From: Oscillospiraceae bacterium
GTDB lineage: Bacteria > Bacillota > Clostridia > Oscillospirales > Oscillospiraceae
Assembly: GCA_017518225.1 (NCBI GenBank)
Contig: JAFWVV010000044.1
Span: forward strand, 1-57,535
Length of the DNA stretch: 57,535 nucleotides
Direction of reading: 5' to 3'
The notes beneath the pieces are model-generated. The model saw nothing but the letters and a program-made list of their open reading frames with translations, was not told the DNA's origin and searched no databases. The translations under genes and the position numbers were made by a program. Positions 50,125 to 57,535 of this stretch are shown one piece after another (within the stretch, counting starts at the first letter, position 1; each line of letters begins with the position of its first letter).

Positions 50125-51222
50125 CTATGCACGTATTGGACATACAGAGCATCCCCAAGAGAAAATGATTTTTCCCAGCTCTTCCCATATGCCGACTAAA
50201 TAAGAATCTATAGAAGTATCAAGCTCAATTGAGATTAGTCCGTTGTCAACAATAAACTGATTTAATCTTTCAAGAAAATGATTATTTACGACACTACTAA
50301 AATTTGGCGTCCCCTTAGGTATGCTGGTCTGGTTAATAACGGAATCCCAATACCGGCCATGAGAAGTAGACAAATCTACTGTTATCCCATTTTTGAAATC
50401 ATAATAACGAATAGGCATGCCGTTATCAACCATTCTAAAGGCATTTAGAATCTGAAGACCCGCTGATGAGCAGTATTGATCCCCCAGTTTGTTAAGGGCT
50501 GAAAAAGGAACCAAGTTTTCAATTTCATGCACGTCGATGGGCGGGAAGGCAAAACGTGATCCAAAACCTTTTTTTATTAGTGCATTAGACATACTTTGGC
50601 AGTTATTATATGTATCTCCTTTTGGTGGTTCACCAAATTGTCTTGTTGATCCAAACTTAATGTCCGAATCAGCCAGACATAATGTGGGAATCGCATCTTC
50701 AGTGACGCATTTTTCTAAAACAGAAGATATATCACTCCCGCCGCCTTGCTCTCGATGGAAACATATGTGTGTATTTTTTATTTTGTGTTTTTTCGTGTAG
50801 TATTTACCTATGCTTTCATAAAACTCACAATCCGAAAGATTCTCGGCTAACAGGCATGATCCTAGAGACCAATTAATACTTTGCGCCTCTTCAATAGAGA
50901 GGTAGCGAGCCTTATCCTCTAACCCGGCAGGTAGTTTCGAAGATGTTCCGCATATTTCTTGACACGTAATGATATAAGCCATGGCTGCCCATTGTGCAAA
51001 CGAACCATTCTCAGAATACTTTGCACGAATTGTCCTAAAAATGCCATCAATGGGAGAGCCAAAAGAAATAATAAGTGCATTTAAACTTTGGAGGTTTCCT
51101 GCAATGATACATTTTCCCCGACGATAAGCAATTGCTAATGAACTGAAAAGCAATACCTGTTGTTCGCTAAACCGATTATCTTTTAGATAATCTGCTATTG
51201 TGTTATCTATATATATCAACAC
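50125..51222 (-). CDS. Unrecognised partner of the AAA ATPase, weak TOPRIM-like pattern
   Basis: A 365-residue AT-rich gene. GTG at 51222 is 6 nt after the ATPase stop and 10 nt after GGAGG, so the two are one operon. No family recognised. Acidic spots in order: Glu158 in HREQGGGSD after a beta strand, Asp185/Asp187 in LCLADSDIKF and Asp230/Glu233/Glu235 in DVHEIENLVP. A Glu, then DxD after a hydrophobic strand, is the TOPRIM layout, as in the nuclease half of PARIS- and OLD-type systems. The N-terminus (LIYIDNTIADYL) is PIN-like at first sight. I infer a nuclease-type effector switched by the ATPase; this is not proven. Confidence 0.6.
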   Translation of the reverse strand: MLIYIDNTIADYLKDNRFSEQQVLLFSSLAIAYRRGKCIIAGNLQSLNALIISFGSPIDGIFRTIRAKYSENGSFAQWAAMAYIITCQEICGTSSKLPAGLEDKARYLSIEEAQSINWSLGSCLLAENLSDCEFYESIGKYYTKKHKIKNTHICFHREQGGGSDISSVLEKCVTEDAIPTLCLADSDIKFGSTRQFGEPPKGDTYNNCQSMSNALIKKGFGSRFAFPPIDVHEIENLVPFSALNKLGDQYCSSAGLQILNAFRMVDNGMPIRYYDFKNGITVDLSTSHGRYWDSVINQTSIPKGTPNFSSVVNNHFLERLNQFIVDNGLISIELDTSIDSYLVGIWEELGKIIFSWGCSVCPIRA

Positions 51223-51227
51223 AGCAT

Positions 51228-52850
51228 TTAATCCTCCGGAGCAAAGAAACCAATAGGCCAATCGGTAAGATATCCTTCATCGTCATAACTACTGGTACTA
51301 GTTACTGTGCAACCGGTGTTTTCATCTCGAGTAAACAACACAACAGCAACATCGTTGCTATTTAGCTTTTTCAATGCAATTGCTCTTCCAAAGTAATTAA
51401 TCATAGTTTCACTGTGCGTTTCTAGAATCAATTGAAGAGAATAACCATTCTCTTTTGCTAGGTCAATGCATGCAATAAAAGCTTCTGCCAATCTGGCCTG
51501 CATTGCGGGGTGTAGATGCAATTCGGGCTGTTCAATTGCAACCACCAGAGGGACAATCTGCGCATCACCCTTTTGCGCTTTTTTCCTGCTTGACAATTCC
51601 CAAAGCTGGGTAATGATTGGAAGAATCTGACTGTAACCAAACCCAGTATCAGATAGGTTAATTTTCTTTTCTTGACCAACCCTGCTAATATCAATTGACA
51701 GATGTCCCTCTGTTCTGCTGACAGATGCCTTGAACCCAAAGTGTTTGGCTGTCCAATCCTGAAACTGATTAAGCCTTGATTCAGGAAGGCTATTCAAAAA
51801 GATAGCAAGGTTCTTCCCCTGATAATCCACCTCGTCGATTGCTGAGTTTCTAAGCCGATAGTAACGTTCTGCTGTAGCCCTAATTGGTGCAATATAGTGA
51901 ACTTGCGAAAAGTATTCCCTTATGTACTCTTCTATTGGGAAATAATTAATCGCAAAATACAGCAATTTTATACGATTGAGTTCGACTTGCTGTTCTTCTT
52001 CGGATAAAGAACTCAGCCAATCTATGATATTCTTAATATGATTACCGATCAAATTGGTTATATCCCGTTTTGCGTTTTTCTTCGAACTTGAATCGATTTT
52101 AGAAAAGATGTCTTTTATTTGATTAAGGGATAACTTAAAAACTAGACCTTCACCAATAGCAAACAAAGCAGACTCTGTGTAATCTCGTTCGACCCGATTA
52201 GTTCCCTGTTTTTCTATCTTTTCGTTGAAAAGCTTCAGTATCCAAGAAGCAACAGCTGGCATTTGGATTCCAAATATACTTCGACCAGAAAAAGCTCTCC
52301 ACAAAAAATAGCTTTCTGATTCTTTGAATTCATCATTGATCTCAGGAGAAAAAGAAATAATCTGATTATCAACTTGAACTGATGTACTTTTCTCTTGAAG
52401 CCTATCAAACTGAATTAAAGTATCATTTAACTCAACTACCAAAGAAGAAACATATTCCCTTTCCTTCTTTTTTTCTATCTGGATAGAGTATTTTACTTCA
52501 ATTGGTGAATCATATGTAACAAACCGTGACATCGACCAGTAATATCTTGCCATAACTTCGTTTAGTTTTGCATCAAAAGAAAAACCAATACTCATCCATT
52601 TAGAGCCATCATTTGTGACAGTTTCCTCAAAACTACCAAAGTCAACATAATCATCAACATCACCAGCCCATAGAATAGGACCGTTGGTTTTCTTTTGTAT
52701 AGATTGCTTTATCAATGGAAAAATGCGAAGAAAAGTACTCTTTCCAGAACTGTTCTCGCCCACAAGCACAGTAATAGGTAAAATGGGAATAGCACCGGTA
52801 TCTTTAAGACTACGAATATTCATTAATTGGAGTTCTTTCACGTTTTTCAT
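51228..52850 (-). CDS. AAA/OLD-like ATPase (AAA15/AAA21, DUF3696-like C-terminus)
   Basis: A 540-residue SMC/OLD-type ATPase. Walker A GENSSGKST (31-39), a long helical insertion (about 130-310), ABC-like signature LSDTGFGYSQ (399-408), Walker B VVAIEQPELHLHP (436-448, catalytic Glu440) and LETHSE with the switch His (about 479). The C-terminus ends DWPIGFFAPED, the ending typical of DUF3696 ATPases. It has no TOPRIM domain of its own, so it needs a partner, as in PARIS, Gabija-like and Septu-like pairs. It is the first gene of a two-gene operon with its own promoter. AT-rich codon use differs from the GC-rich backbone. Confidence 0.85.
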   Translation of the reverse strand: MKNVKELQLMNIRSLKDTGAIPILPITVLVGENSSGKSTFLRIFPLIKQSIQKKTNGPILWAGDVDDYVDFGSFEETVTNDGSKWMSIGFSFDAKLNEVMARYYWSMSRFVTYDSPIEVKYSIQIEKKKEREYVSSLVVELNDTLIQFDRLQEKSTSVQVDNQIISFSPEINDEFKESESYFLWRAFSGRSIFGIQMPAVASWILKLFNEKIEKQGTNRVERDYTESALFAIGEGLVFKLSLNQIKDIFSKIDSSSKKNAKRDITNLIGNHIKNIIDWLSSLSEEEQQVELNRIKLLYFAINYFPIEEYIREYFSQVHYIAPIRATAERYYRLRNSAIDEVDYQGKNLAIFLNSLPESRLNQFQDWTAKHFGFKASVSRTEGHLSIDISRVGQEKKINLSDTGFGYSQILPIITQLWELSSRKKAQKGDAQIVPLVVAIEQPELHLHPAMQARLAEAFIACIDLAKENGYSLQLILETHSETMINYFGRAIALKKLNSNDVAVVLFTRDENTGCTVTSTSSYDDEGYLTDWPIGFFAPED

Positions 52851-52869
52851 ACCTCCTTTACCTCCTTGT

Positions 52870-52899
52870 ATTATAGCAACGGTTGTGTTTTGGCGTCAA
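52870..52899 (-). promoter_or_regulatory. Promoter of the ATPase/effector operon
   Basis: Minus strand: TTGACG, 18-bp spacer, TATAAT; then two tandem AAGGAGGT sites before the ATG at 52850. Confidence 0.7.
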
Positions 52900-52907
52900 T
52901 ATCAAAC

Positions 52908-52938
52908 TCTCTTACAAAATATATTATTTTGTAAGAGA
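52908..52938. repeat. Perfect 14-bp inverted repeat upstream of the ATPase promoter
   Basis: TCTCTTACAAAATA and its exact complement with a 3-nt loop, 9 bp upstream of the -35 box. It could be an operator, a regulator-binding palindrome or a terminator for the upstream FtsX-like gene. The 52851-53087 gap otherwise holds only an 18-codon open frame that I do not support. Confidence 0.75.
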
Positions 52939-53087
52939 AAAAAATGACGAAACAAGAAGAGATAAATGCTATGAAAAACACAATTTGCACTATGAATTGA
53001 CAATTTTTGGCCCTATTAACAAAATCAATCAATTATTCTTCTGACTAACGTCGAACCGTCACTCTGCTCGAAGAATTGTTCTGATTA

Positions 53088-54014
53088 TCAAAAGCTCGTA
53101 ACATAAATGTAGCATGTAATCACGAAGAAAACCGAAACGATTGCAAATGTTCGCAGCAAACATAGAATTAACATGCCTTCTTTGCTAATCCCGCACAGTT
53201 CTAACGTCTGATAACTCATTTCATATTGCACCATCTCCACCTTCCATCTTTGCCACATCAACACAGCGGCGCTGATAAGAATACCAATGCACAGCAGGAA
53301 AGAGCTTTTCAGCCGCTCTTGATAGGCGGCCCATTGGATTGCGCGGGTTTCGTCTACTTCTGCCGCAAAACCAAGCTCTTGCAGCTTGCTCACGACGCTG
53401 GGCTCCGCACCAGCGTTTTCCAGCGTGAAGCGCAGAGTGATGTCGTGCTGCACGCTTGTGCCAAGAAGCGAATGTGCGGAGGTATAGCTCATGTACGCCA
53501 TCGGCTCCGCCGCTCCATCTTCCCATACGCCGCAGACCTTTGCGGGCAGCTCTCGATCTGCCGACAGGACAAAGCTCCCGTCGAGGTCGAGGCTGTCCGT
53601 TTTTCTTCCGGCCTCATCACGAAACGCCTTTACTGCAGCCGTATTCAGCACAAGAACTGGCATATTGCCCTCTTCGGGAAAGATACTGCCGGAGATTTGC
53701 TCTGCGGTCATGGAACTGCTGCGCACGGCCTCCACAGTAAGCAAGCAAGAGGCTTTCCCCGTGGACAGACTGGCATTAAAGTGCAGGATCGGCGTGATGG
53801 AACGAATACCCGGCAAGTCCAACAGCGTTTTCTCGTCAAAGCTGCTATCCGTGCTTGCCAACAACTCACAGGGGACGGTATTGCCCTGCTTCATATCCGC
53901 ATATAGCCTAGCCGTGGGAAAGATAAGATATATTCCCAAAAACAGAAACAGGATTGTCACGAGTCCCATCCGGGGGATCGTGCGGATGGCGAGCTTCAAG
54001 ATTTGCTTTGTCAT
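53088..54014 (-). CDS. Short FtsX/MacB-like ABC transporter membrane protein
   Basis: A 308-residue protein: one N-terminal helix (VTILFLFLGIYLIF), a ~210-residue extracytoplasmic domain like the MacB core, then two helices (LLCIGILISAAVLMW and LLRTFAIVSVFFVITCYIYV). Standard FtsX-type permeases have four helices; the last one is missing and the protein stops right after the third. ATG at 54014 overlaps the CARDB gene stop (ATGA). It is the last gene of the export operon. The missing end lies next to the AT-rich defence region, so the 3' part may have been lost in an insertion. Confidence 0.68.
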   Translation of the reverse strand: MTKQILKLAIRTIPRMGLVTILFLFLGIYLIFPTARLYADMKQGNTVPCELLASTDSSFDEKTLLDLPGIRSITPILHFNASLSTGKASCLLTVEAVRSSSMTAEQISGSIFPEEGNMPVLVLNTAAVKAFRDEAGRKTDSLDLDGSFVLSADRELPAKVCGVWEDGAAEPMAYMSYTSAHSLLGTSVQHDITLRFTLENAGAEPSVVSKLQELGFAAEVDETRAIQWAAYQERLKSSFLLCIGILISAAVLMWQRWKVEMVQYEMSYQTLELCGISKEGMLILCLLRTFAIVSVFFVITCYIYVTSF

Positions 54015-55576
54015 CACCGCTTCCTCCGCTTGAGAATTAACGCAGCAACAAGGCCGAGTGCTACAAGCCCCAAGCCACCTATGATGATCCACCATTGATA
54101 CTGCACGGCGCGATCCTCCGAGCTGACCTCAACCGGCGTATCCGATGGCTCTGAGAGAATAGAGGGCGCTTTGATCGTCGTGCGGAAGTATTCCTCTTGC
54201 GTGTATTCTCTGCCTCCGGAGTCCTCATAGATCAGGGTGACGGTGCCTGAGGTTTCTCCGTATTTATCCTCGCCGCGGTAATCGTCGGACATGGTTTTTG
54301 AACCGACAAACAGCTCGACGCTCGTGCTTGAGGAAGAGCCGGGCGCCATCGTACCGATATAGCCGATATTGGAAGGAAACAGACCAACGCCGGAAATCAC
54401 GCAGCGCACATTGTACAGATTGTCCCGCCCCATGTTCATCACCTGAAAAGACAGCGGAATTGTTTCGCCAGCCGTCATCTCGCCTGGGATGCGGGGCACG
54501 ACCAGTTCTGCGTTGGTCGGCTGCGCGATTTCCACGACCACAGAGCCGGAAGAGGAGAGGTTCAAAGTTTTATTGCTGTCATAGGAAAAAGAAAAGTTAA
54601 TGATGTACTTCCCGGCCGGGATGTATGGATCGCTGCAGAAATGCAGTTCAATTTCGCTTTCTCCGCCACGATCCAGGCCTTCCAACTGCAGCACAGGGCT
54701 GTCCTCATCCAGATTGATTTGCAGATTGCCGGTATCCACCCGGAGGAGCATATTGCGCACGAGCTTGGTATCCAGCGAGTTTCGGAGCGTCAGCTTGACG
54801 GTGAAGGCTTCTCCGGCCATAACGATCTCCGGCGTGGTCTCACGGTGAGCGATCAGCACGACTGGCTCTGCGGTCGGCGTTTCCGCGCCGCCGGTGTTGG
54901 TTGGCTTCGGCGGCACATCGGTAATGTTGACATAGACGGTGAAGACCGTTTCGATGGGTGTATAGTTTAGATCGTAAGCCTTGACCTGGAGTCGCACGGG
55001 ATAGCTCCCATTGACGCGGGAGGGGGACAGTGGGATCGAGAAATCCACATAGAAGATCTCCCGCGTTTCCTCTGTTCCGTTGATTCTCTGCTGAGAAAGC
55101 GAAACCGTTTTTTGATAATTTGCAATGACAAAGGTCGTGCCCGTGGCGCTGAGATCCGGAGTCACGGTGATTTTATCGTCCAGCAAAAGGTCAGTGCTTT
55201 GCAGTGGGAGCACAATGGTCACGATCTCGTTTTCGATCGTTGGCTGATACCCGTCCCGGTAGGCGCAATCCATTCCGAAGTACCAATTCTCTGTGTCAAT
55301 CTCGATGCTGGTCGGCAGTACAGGTACTGTCGGCGTTGGTTCCGGCGTGTCTGTGGGAGCAGGAGCTTCGGTTGGTGTGGGTGTTTCAGTTGGGATAGGC
55401 GTTTCTTCTGGCAATGTCGGTTCCGGTGTTTCTTTCGGCAGCGGTGTTTCTTCGGGAACAGGCGGCTCCGTCACAATTACGATTTCACCTTCGCTCTCCG
55501 AGTCCTCGGCAATGGCACGCGGCCCACAGGGGAGCAGCAATAACAGTACGAGAAGAAGTGAGAGGCTTCGTTTCAT
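54014..55576 (-). CDS. Membrane-anchored surface protein with Pro/Thr repeats and CARDB-like domains
   Basis: A 520-residue protein: signal peptide (1 to about 23), a Pro-Glu-Thr repeat region (about 35-90, ETP/PTP units), two or three immunoglobulin-like CARDB/COG1361 domains (about 90-490, e.g. AGEAFTVKLTLRNSLD and AGETIPLSFQVMNMG starts), and a C-terminal helix with RRKR tail (about 495-520). It should be anchored in the membrane with its body outside. Located between the degenerate ATPase and FtsX-like genes, it could be the extracytoplasmic adaptor of this transporter. Start has GGAGGGCCT. Confidence 0.78.
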   Translation of the reverse strand: MKRSLSLLLVLLLLLPCGPRAIAEDSESEGEIVIVTEPPVPEETPLPKETPEPTLPEETPIPTETPTPTEAPAPTDTPEPTPTVPVLPTSIEIDTENWYFGMDCAYRDGYQPTIENEIVTIVLPLQSTDLLLDDKITVTPDLSATGTTFVIANYQKTVSLSQQRINGTEETREIFYVDFSIPLSPSRVNGSYPVRLQVKAYDLNYTPIETVFTVYVNITDVPPKPTNTGGAETPTAEPVVLIAHRETTPEIVMAGEAFTVKLTLRNSLDTKLVRNMLLRVDTGNLQINLDEDSPVLQLEGLDRGGESEIELHFCSDPYIPAGKYIINFSFSYDSNKTLNLSSSGSVVVEIAQPTNAELVVPRIPGEMTAGETIPLSFQVMNMGRDNLYNVRCVISGVGLFPSNIGYIGTMAPGSSSSTSVELFVGSKTMSDDYRGEDKYGETSGTVTLIYEDSGGREYTQEEYFRTTIKAPSILSEPSDTPVEVSSEDRAVQYQWWIIIGGLGLVALGLVAALILKRRKR

Positions 55577-55585
55577 AGGCCCTCC

Positions 55586-56224
55586 TTACACAGTTAAGGT
55601 TTTCGTCCAATGGAGCATATCGGGAATGCTGCTCCCGGAAAGCAGAATCAAGGCGCTATGTTCCGGGCGCAGGCTGAGAAAAAGCTGCCAGAGTCGCTCC
55701 CGCTCACGCTCGTCCAGATTTCCGAATAAATCGCCCAGAATCAGCAACTCCGGCTCGCAGCTCACCGCACGGATCAGCGAGGTGGCGGAGCGTTGGAAGG
55801 GGGAAAGATGCTTTGGCCTGCGATAGAGAAGCTCCACGGGAAGCACCTTTTGTGTCAGCCAGCGGATTCGTTCTCTTGCCTCCGACTCGCGTTTTCCCAT
55901 GGCGATCAGAGGTAGACACAGATTTTCCATGACGCTGAATTCCGATACAAAGCCATTCTCCGAATATGCCGCCCCGATATGCTGACAGCGAAAGTGCGCC
56001 AACTCCTTTCCGTGCGGTTCGGAAAGATCTTGCCCGCAGACGAGAACCTGTCCTTTGTCCGGGGCGCACAGCCCGGTCAGACAATCAAACAGCGCTTTCC
56101 GCTGAAGGTCGGAGCCTTGGATCAGAATATTATTTCCCAATTCGACTTCCAGCGAAAGACCGCGAATCAGCCGGGAGCTGCCGTCACGGAAGCAGTAGAG
56201 ATCGTTCACTAGCAAAGTGTTCAT
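55586..56224 (-). CDS. Degenerate ABC ATPase (LolD/MacB-like pseudo-NBD)
   Basis: A 212-residue protein with ABC ATPase shape and order but broken motifs. The Walker A region reads IQGSDLQRKALF, without the Gly-Lys-Ser/Thr end. The signature region reads LSPFQRSATSLIRAV, and Walker B ILGDLFGNLD has Leu instead of the catalytic Glu. The switch His is replaced by Ser (LLSGSSI). It cannot be expected to hydrolyse ATP. The position beside an FtsX-like gene and the D-loop GNLD fit the LolD/MacB class. It overlaps the intact ATPase gene by 4 bp, so the two may form a heterodimer with one dead site, or it may serve as a structural part. Confidence 0.8.
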   Translation of the reverse strand: MNTLLVNDLYCFRDGSSRLIRGLSLEVELGNNILIQGSDLQRKALFDCLTGLCAPDKGQVLVCGQDLSEPHGKELAHFRCQHIGAAYSENGFVSEFSVMENLCLPLIAMGKRESEARERIRWLTQKVLPVELLYRRPKHLSPFQRSATSLIRAVSCEPELLILGDLFGNLDERERERLWQLFLSLRPEHSALILLSGSSIPDMLHWTKTLTV

Positions 56225-56871
56225 TGTCTCACCATTGTCATCACGCCGCCGTCAATCTCGCAGACTGTGTCGCAGAGCTCGTCGATGTCCATTTGGTTGT
56301 GGCTTGCCAGCAGGATCGTCTTTCCCTCGGTGCGCAGGGATTTGATCAGCTCGCGAATGTGAATCACGCCGTGCTTGTCCAGCCCGTTCAGCGGCTCGTC
56401 CAGAATCAGAATACTCGGATCTTCCATCAGCGCTTGGGCCAGTCCCAGGCGCTGCCGCATGCCCAGCGAGTATTTCCCCACGGGCTTCCGGCTGTCCGGG
56501 TCGAGCCCGACTTTTCGGATCACCTCGCGGATCACCTCATTGCTTGCCCTCCTTTTCAGAGAGGCGAGGATTTGCAGATTCTTCATTCCAGAGAGATTGG
56601 GCAGAAAGCCCGGCGTCTCGATAATAATGCCAAGATCGTCGGGGAAATCCATGTCTTTCCCAACCTCCTTGCCATTCACAAGCACACACCCGCCGCTGGG
56701 CTTGAGGAAGCCACAGATGCACTTCATCAGCACCGTCTTGCCGCTTCCGTTGTTGCCGACGATGCCGTGGATTTTCCCAATCTCAAAATCGCGGGAAACG
56801 CTCTTGAGCACCTGCTCTTCACCAAAGCTCTTGCTCAGGTTCTGCACTTCGATGACCGCGTCCACGCTCAT
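56221..56871 (-). CDS. ABC transporter ATP-binding protein (BcrA/YtrB-like)
   Basis: A 216-residue ABC ATPase with intact motifs: Walker A GNNGSGKTVL (about 38-47), signature YSLGMRQRLGLAQAL, Walker B ILILDEPLNGLD and the switch His in LLASHNQMD. These match drug/bacteriocin exporters of the BcrA group, which pair with ABC-2 permeases, here the gene at 56868. ATG at 56871 overlaps the permease stop (ATGA); GTG at 56865 has better spacing to GGAGGG and may be the real start. It ends in an ATGA overlap with the degenerate ATPase. Confidence 0.87.
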   Translation of the reverse strand: MSVDAVIEVQNLSKSFGEEQVLKSVSRDFEIGKIHGIVGNNGSGKTVLMKCICGFLKPSGGCVLVNGKEVGKDMDFPDDLGIIIETPGFLPNLSGMKNLQILASLKRRASNEVIREVIRKVGLDPDSRKPVGKYSLGMRQRLGLAQALMEDPSILILDEPLNGLDKHGVIHIRELIKSLRTEGKTILLASHNQMDIDELCDTVCEIDGGVMTMVRQ

Positions 56872-57535
56872 CCCTCCGTTCCAGTAAAGTTGAAATTGTA
56901 GTTTTTGATTGCCCACAAGGATGCAAGCCAGCCGAGGCTGAACAGTACGCCGAAAATCGTAAAGGACTGCCACATTCGGGGCAGCAGATCATAGCCGAAA
57001 TTGTGCATGTGATAGGTGGCGTGATTGAGCGGTGAGGCCCAGCCGATGGCGACGTTCGCCAGATAATAAGCTTGATCGGGGAGCTTGAACAGCTTTTGAA
57101 TGGTATCCGGATTGAGCAGAAAACCATAGACGCTGTATAGAAACACGCTGATCACCCCGGCGGTCTGTCCGAAGCGGAGATTGAAAAACAGCATGATGAA
57201 CACCAACGTCAGCGCATACCCGAGCATCAGGAGGAAGATCGTGACCGTCACCGGATAGGGCCAGCTCATTTCCAGCGTCTTGACCAGCGCCGGGAGTGCC
57301 ACCTGCTGTCCGGCCCCGGAATAACCGAGGATCGCGGCGGTCGGACTCCACATGTTGGCAAGGTAACTTTGCCGCTCGCAGATCAGCGCCGTGGAGAGCA
57401 GGATGAAAGGCAGATAGACCGTGGTCGCGGCGGCGGTATACAGCATTTGCCCGGTGATCCAAGTGCGCCGGTTTGTGCGGACAAGGAAGAACGGAGTCCC
57501 TGAGGACAGAAAGGGCATATCCGCGAACAGCAGCA
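56868..57535 (-). CDS. ABC-2-like permease, N-terminus outside the window
   Basis: The last 222 residues of a membrane protein; the frame stays open to the right edge. Five or six hydrophobic helices are seen, with a soluble loop NPDTIQKLFKLPDQAYYLA between two of them. The last ends IKNYNFNFTGTEG. No recognised signature, but the coupling by ATGA to a BcrA-type ATPase and the topology support an ABC-2 export permease. It is the first visible gene of the operon on the minus strand. Confidence 0.72.
   Translation of the reverse strand, partial: LLFADMPFLSSGTPFFLVRTNRRTWITGQMLYTAAATTVYLPFILLSTALICERQSYLANMWSPTAAILGYSGAGQQVALPALVKTLEMSWPYPVTVTIFLLMLGYALTLVFIMLFFNLRFGQTAGVISVFLYSVYGFLLNPDTIQKLFKLPDQAYYLANVAIGWASPLNHATYHMHNFGYDLLPRMWQSFTIFGVLFSLGWLASLWAIKNYNFNFTGTEG

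Noticed and set aside
50125-51222. PIN-domain toxin (start LIYIDNTIADYL)
   Set aside because: The other PIN acidic residues are not at the expected distances, and the protein is more than twice PIN size. The TOPRIM-like pattern further in fits better, though weakly.
52944-53000. 18-codon open frame (MTKQEEINAMKNT...)
   Set aside because: Too short, no ribosome site or context; could be a gene remnant, but nothing supports translation.

Overview
The window looks like a chromosome segment of a Gram-positive anaerobe of the Clostridia, most likely a gut Oscillospiraceae relative. Pointers are the strong AGGAGG-type ribosome sites, sigma-A-like promoters, a SleB-type cell wall hydrolase, ferredoxin-linked 2-oxoacid oxidation, complete histidine fermentation genes and Firmicutes-type mobile genes. 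This is inferred from gene content only; there is no rRNA or tRNA in the window. Backbone genes are GC-rich. About 42.3-43.5 kb and 49.8-53.0 kb are visibly AT-richer, which suggests transfer.

Layout. 0-4 kb: the end of pckA, a glycerol-1-phosphate dehydrogenase, a cell wall hydrolase and an AspT-type transporter. 4-11.3 kb: a minus-strand cluster phnD-phnC-phnE-phnE, then a 5'-nucleotidase-like phosphoesterase and a P-loop kinase-like protein, with surE upstream of phnD. 11.5-19.7 kb: the whole histidine-to-glutamate pathway (hutH, hutU, hutI, ftcD, fchA), split into three transcription units, with a nucleoside phosphorylase behind hutI. 19.9-28.8 kb: glyS, a nadE whose glutaminase site is lost, a P-type-ATPase-like pseudoenzyme behind rlmB, a rhomboid-like zinc protein and an archaeal-type ornithine cyclodeaminase family enzyme.

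28.85-36.1 kb is bracketed by two nearly identical inverted copies of a 145-bp MITE-like element. Between them are gltS, plsC and an operon with an amino acid permease, an alpha/beta hydrolase, a zinc-ribbon/YARHG membrane protein and a beta-lactamase-like hydrolase, plus a small Nif11-like protein. 36.1-41.5 kb: ilvE, a divergent FadR-type regulator and a 2-oxoacid:ferredoxin oxidoreductase operon led by a P-loop ATPase. Matching operator-like sites lie at the regulator promoter and at the oxidoreductase promoter, so transamination of branched-chain amino acids and ferredoxin-linked oxidation of the keto acids are probably one regulon.

41.6-50.1 kb: a frameshifted pepE, two small unknown genes, then a compact integrative mobilizable element. 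It has a large serine recombinase, KilA-N protein, XRE repressor, MobA/MobL relaxase, accessory proteins, a sigma-like protein and a candidate IncQ-type oriT. Two of its genes appear to start at ATC instead of ATG. 50.1-52.9 kb: an AT-rich two-gene operon, an OLD/AAA15-like ATPase with an unrecognised partner carrying a weak TOPRIM-like pattern. It is the best candidate for an undescribed (probably anti-phage) system. 53.1-57.5 kb: an ABC export operon with one intact ATPase, one degenerate ATPase, a CARDB-type surface protein and a short FtsX-like protein; it runs off the right edge.
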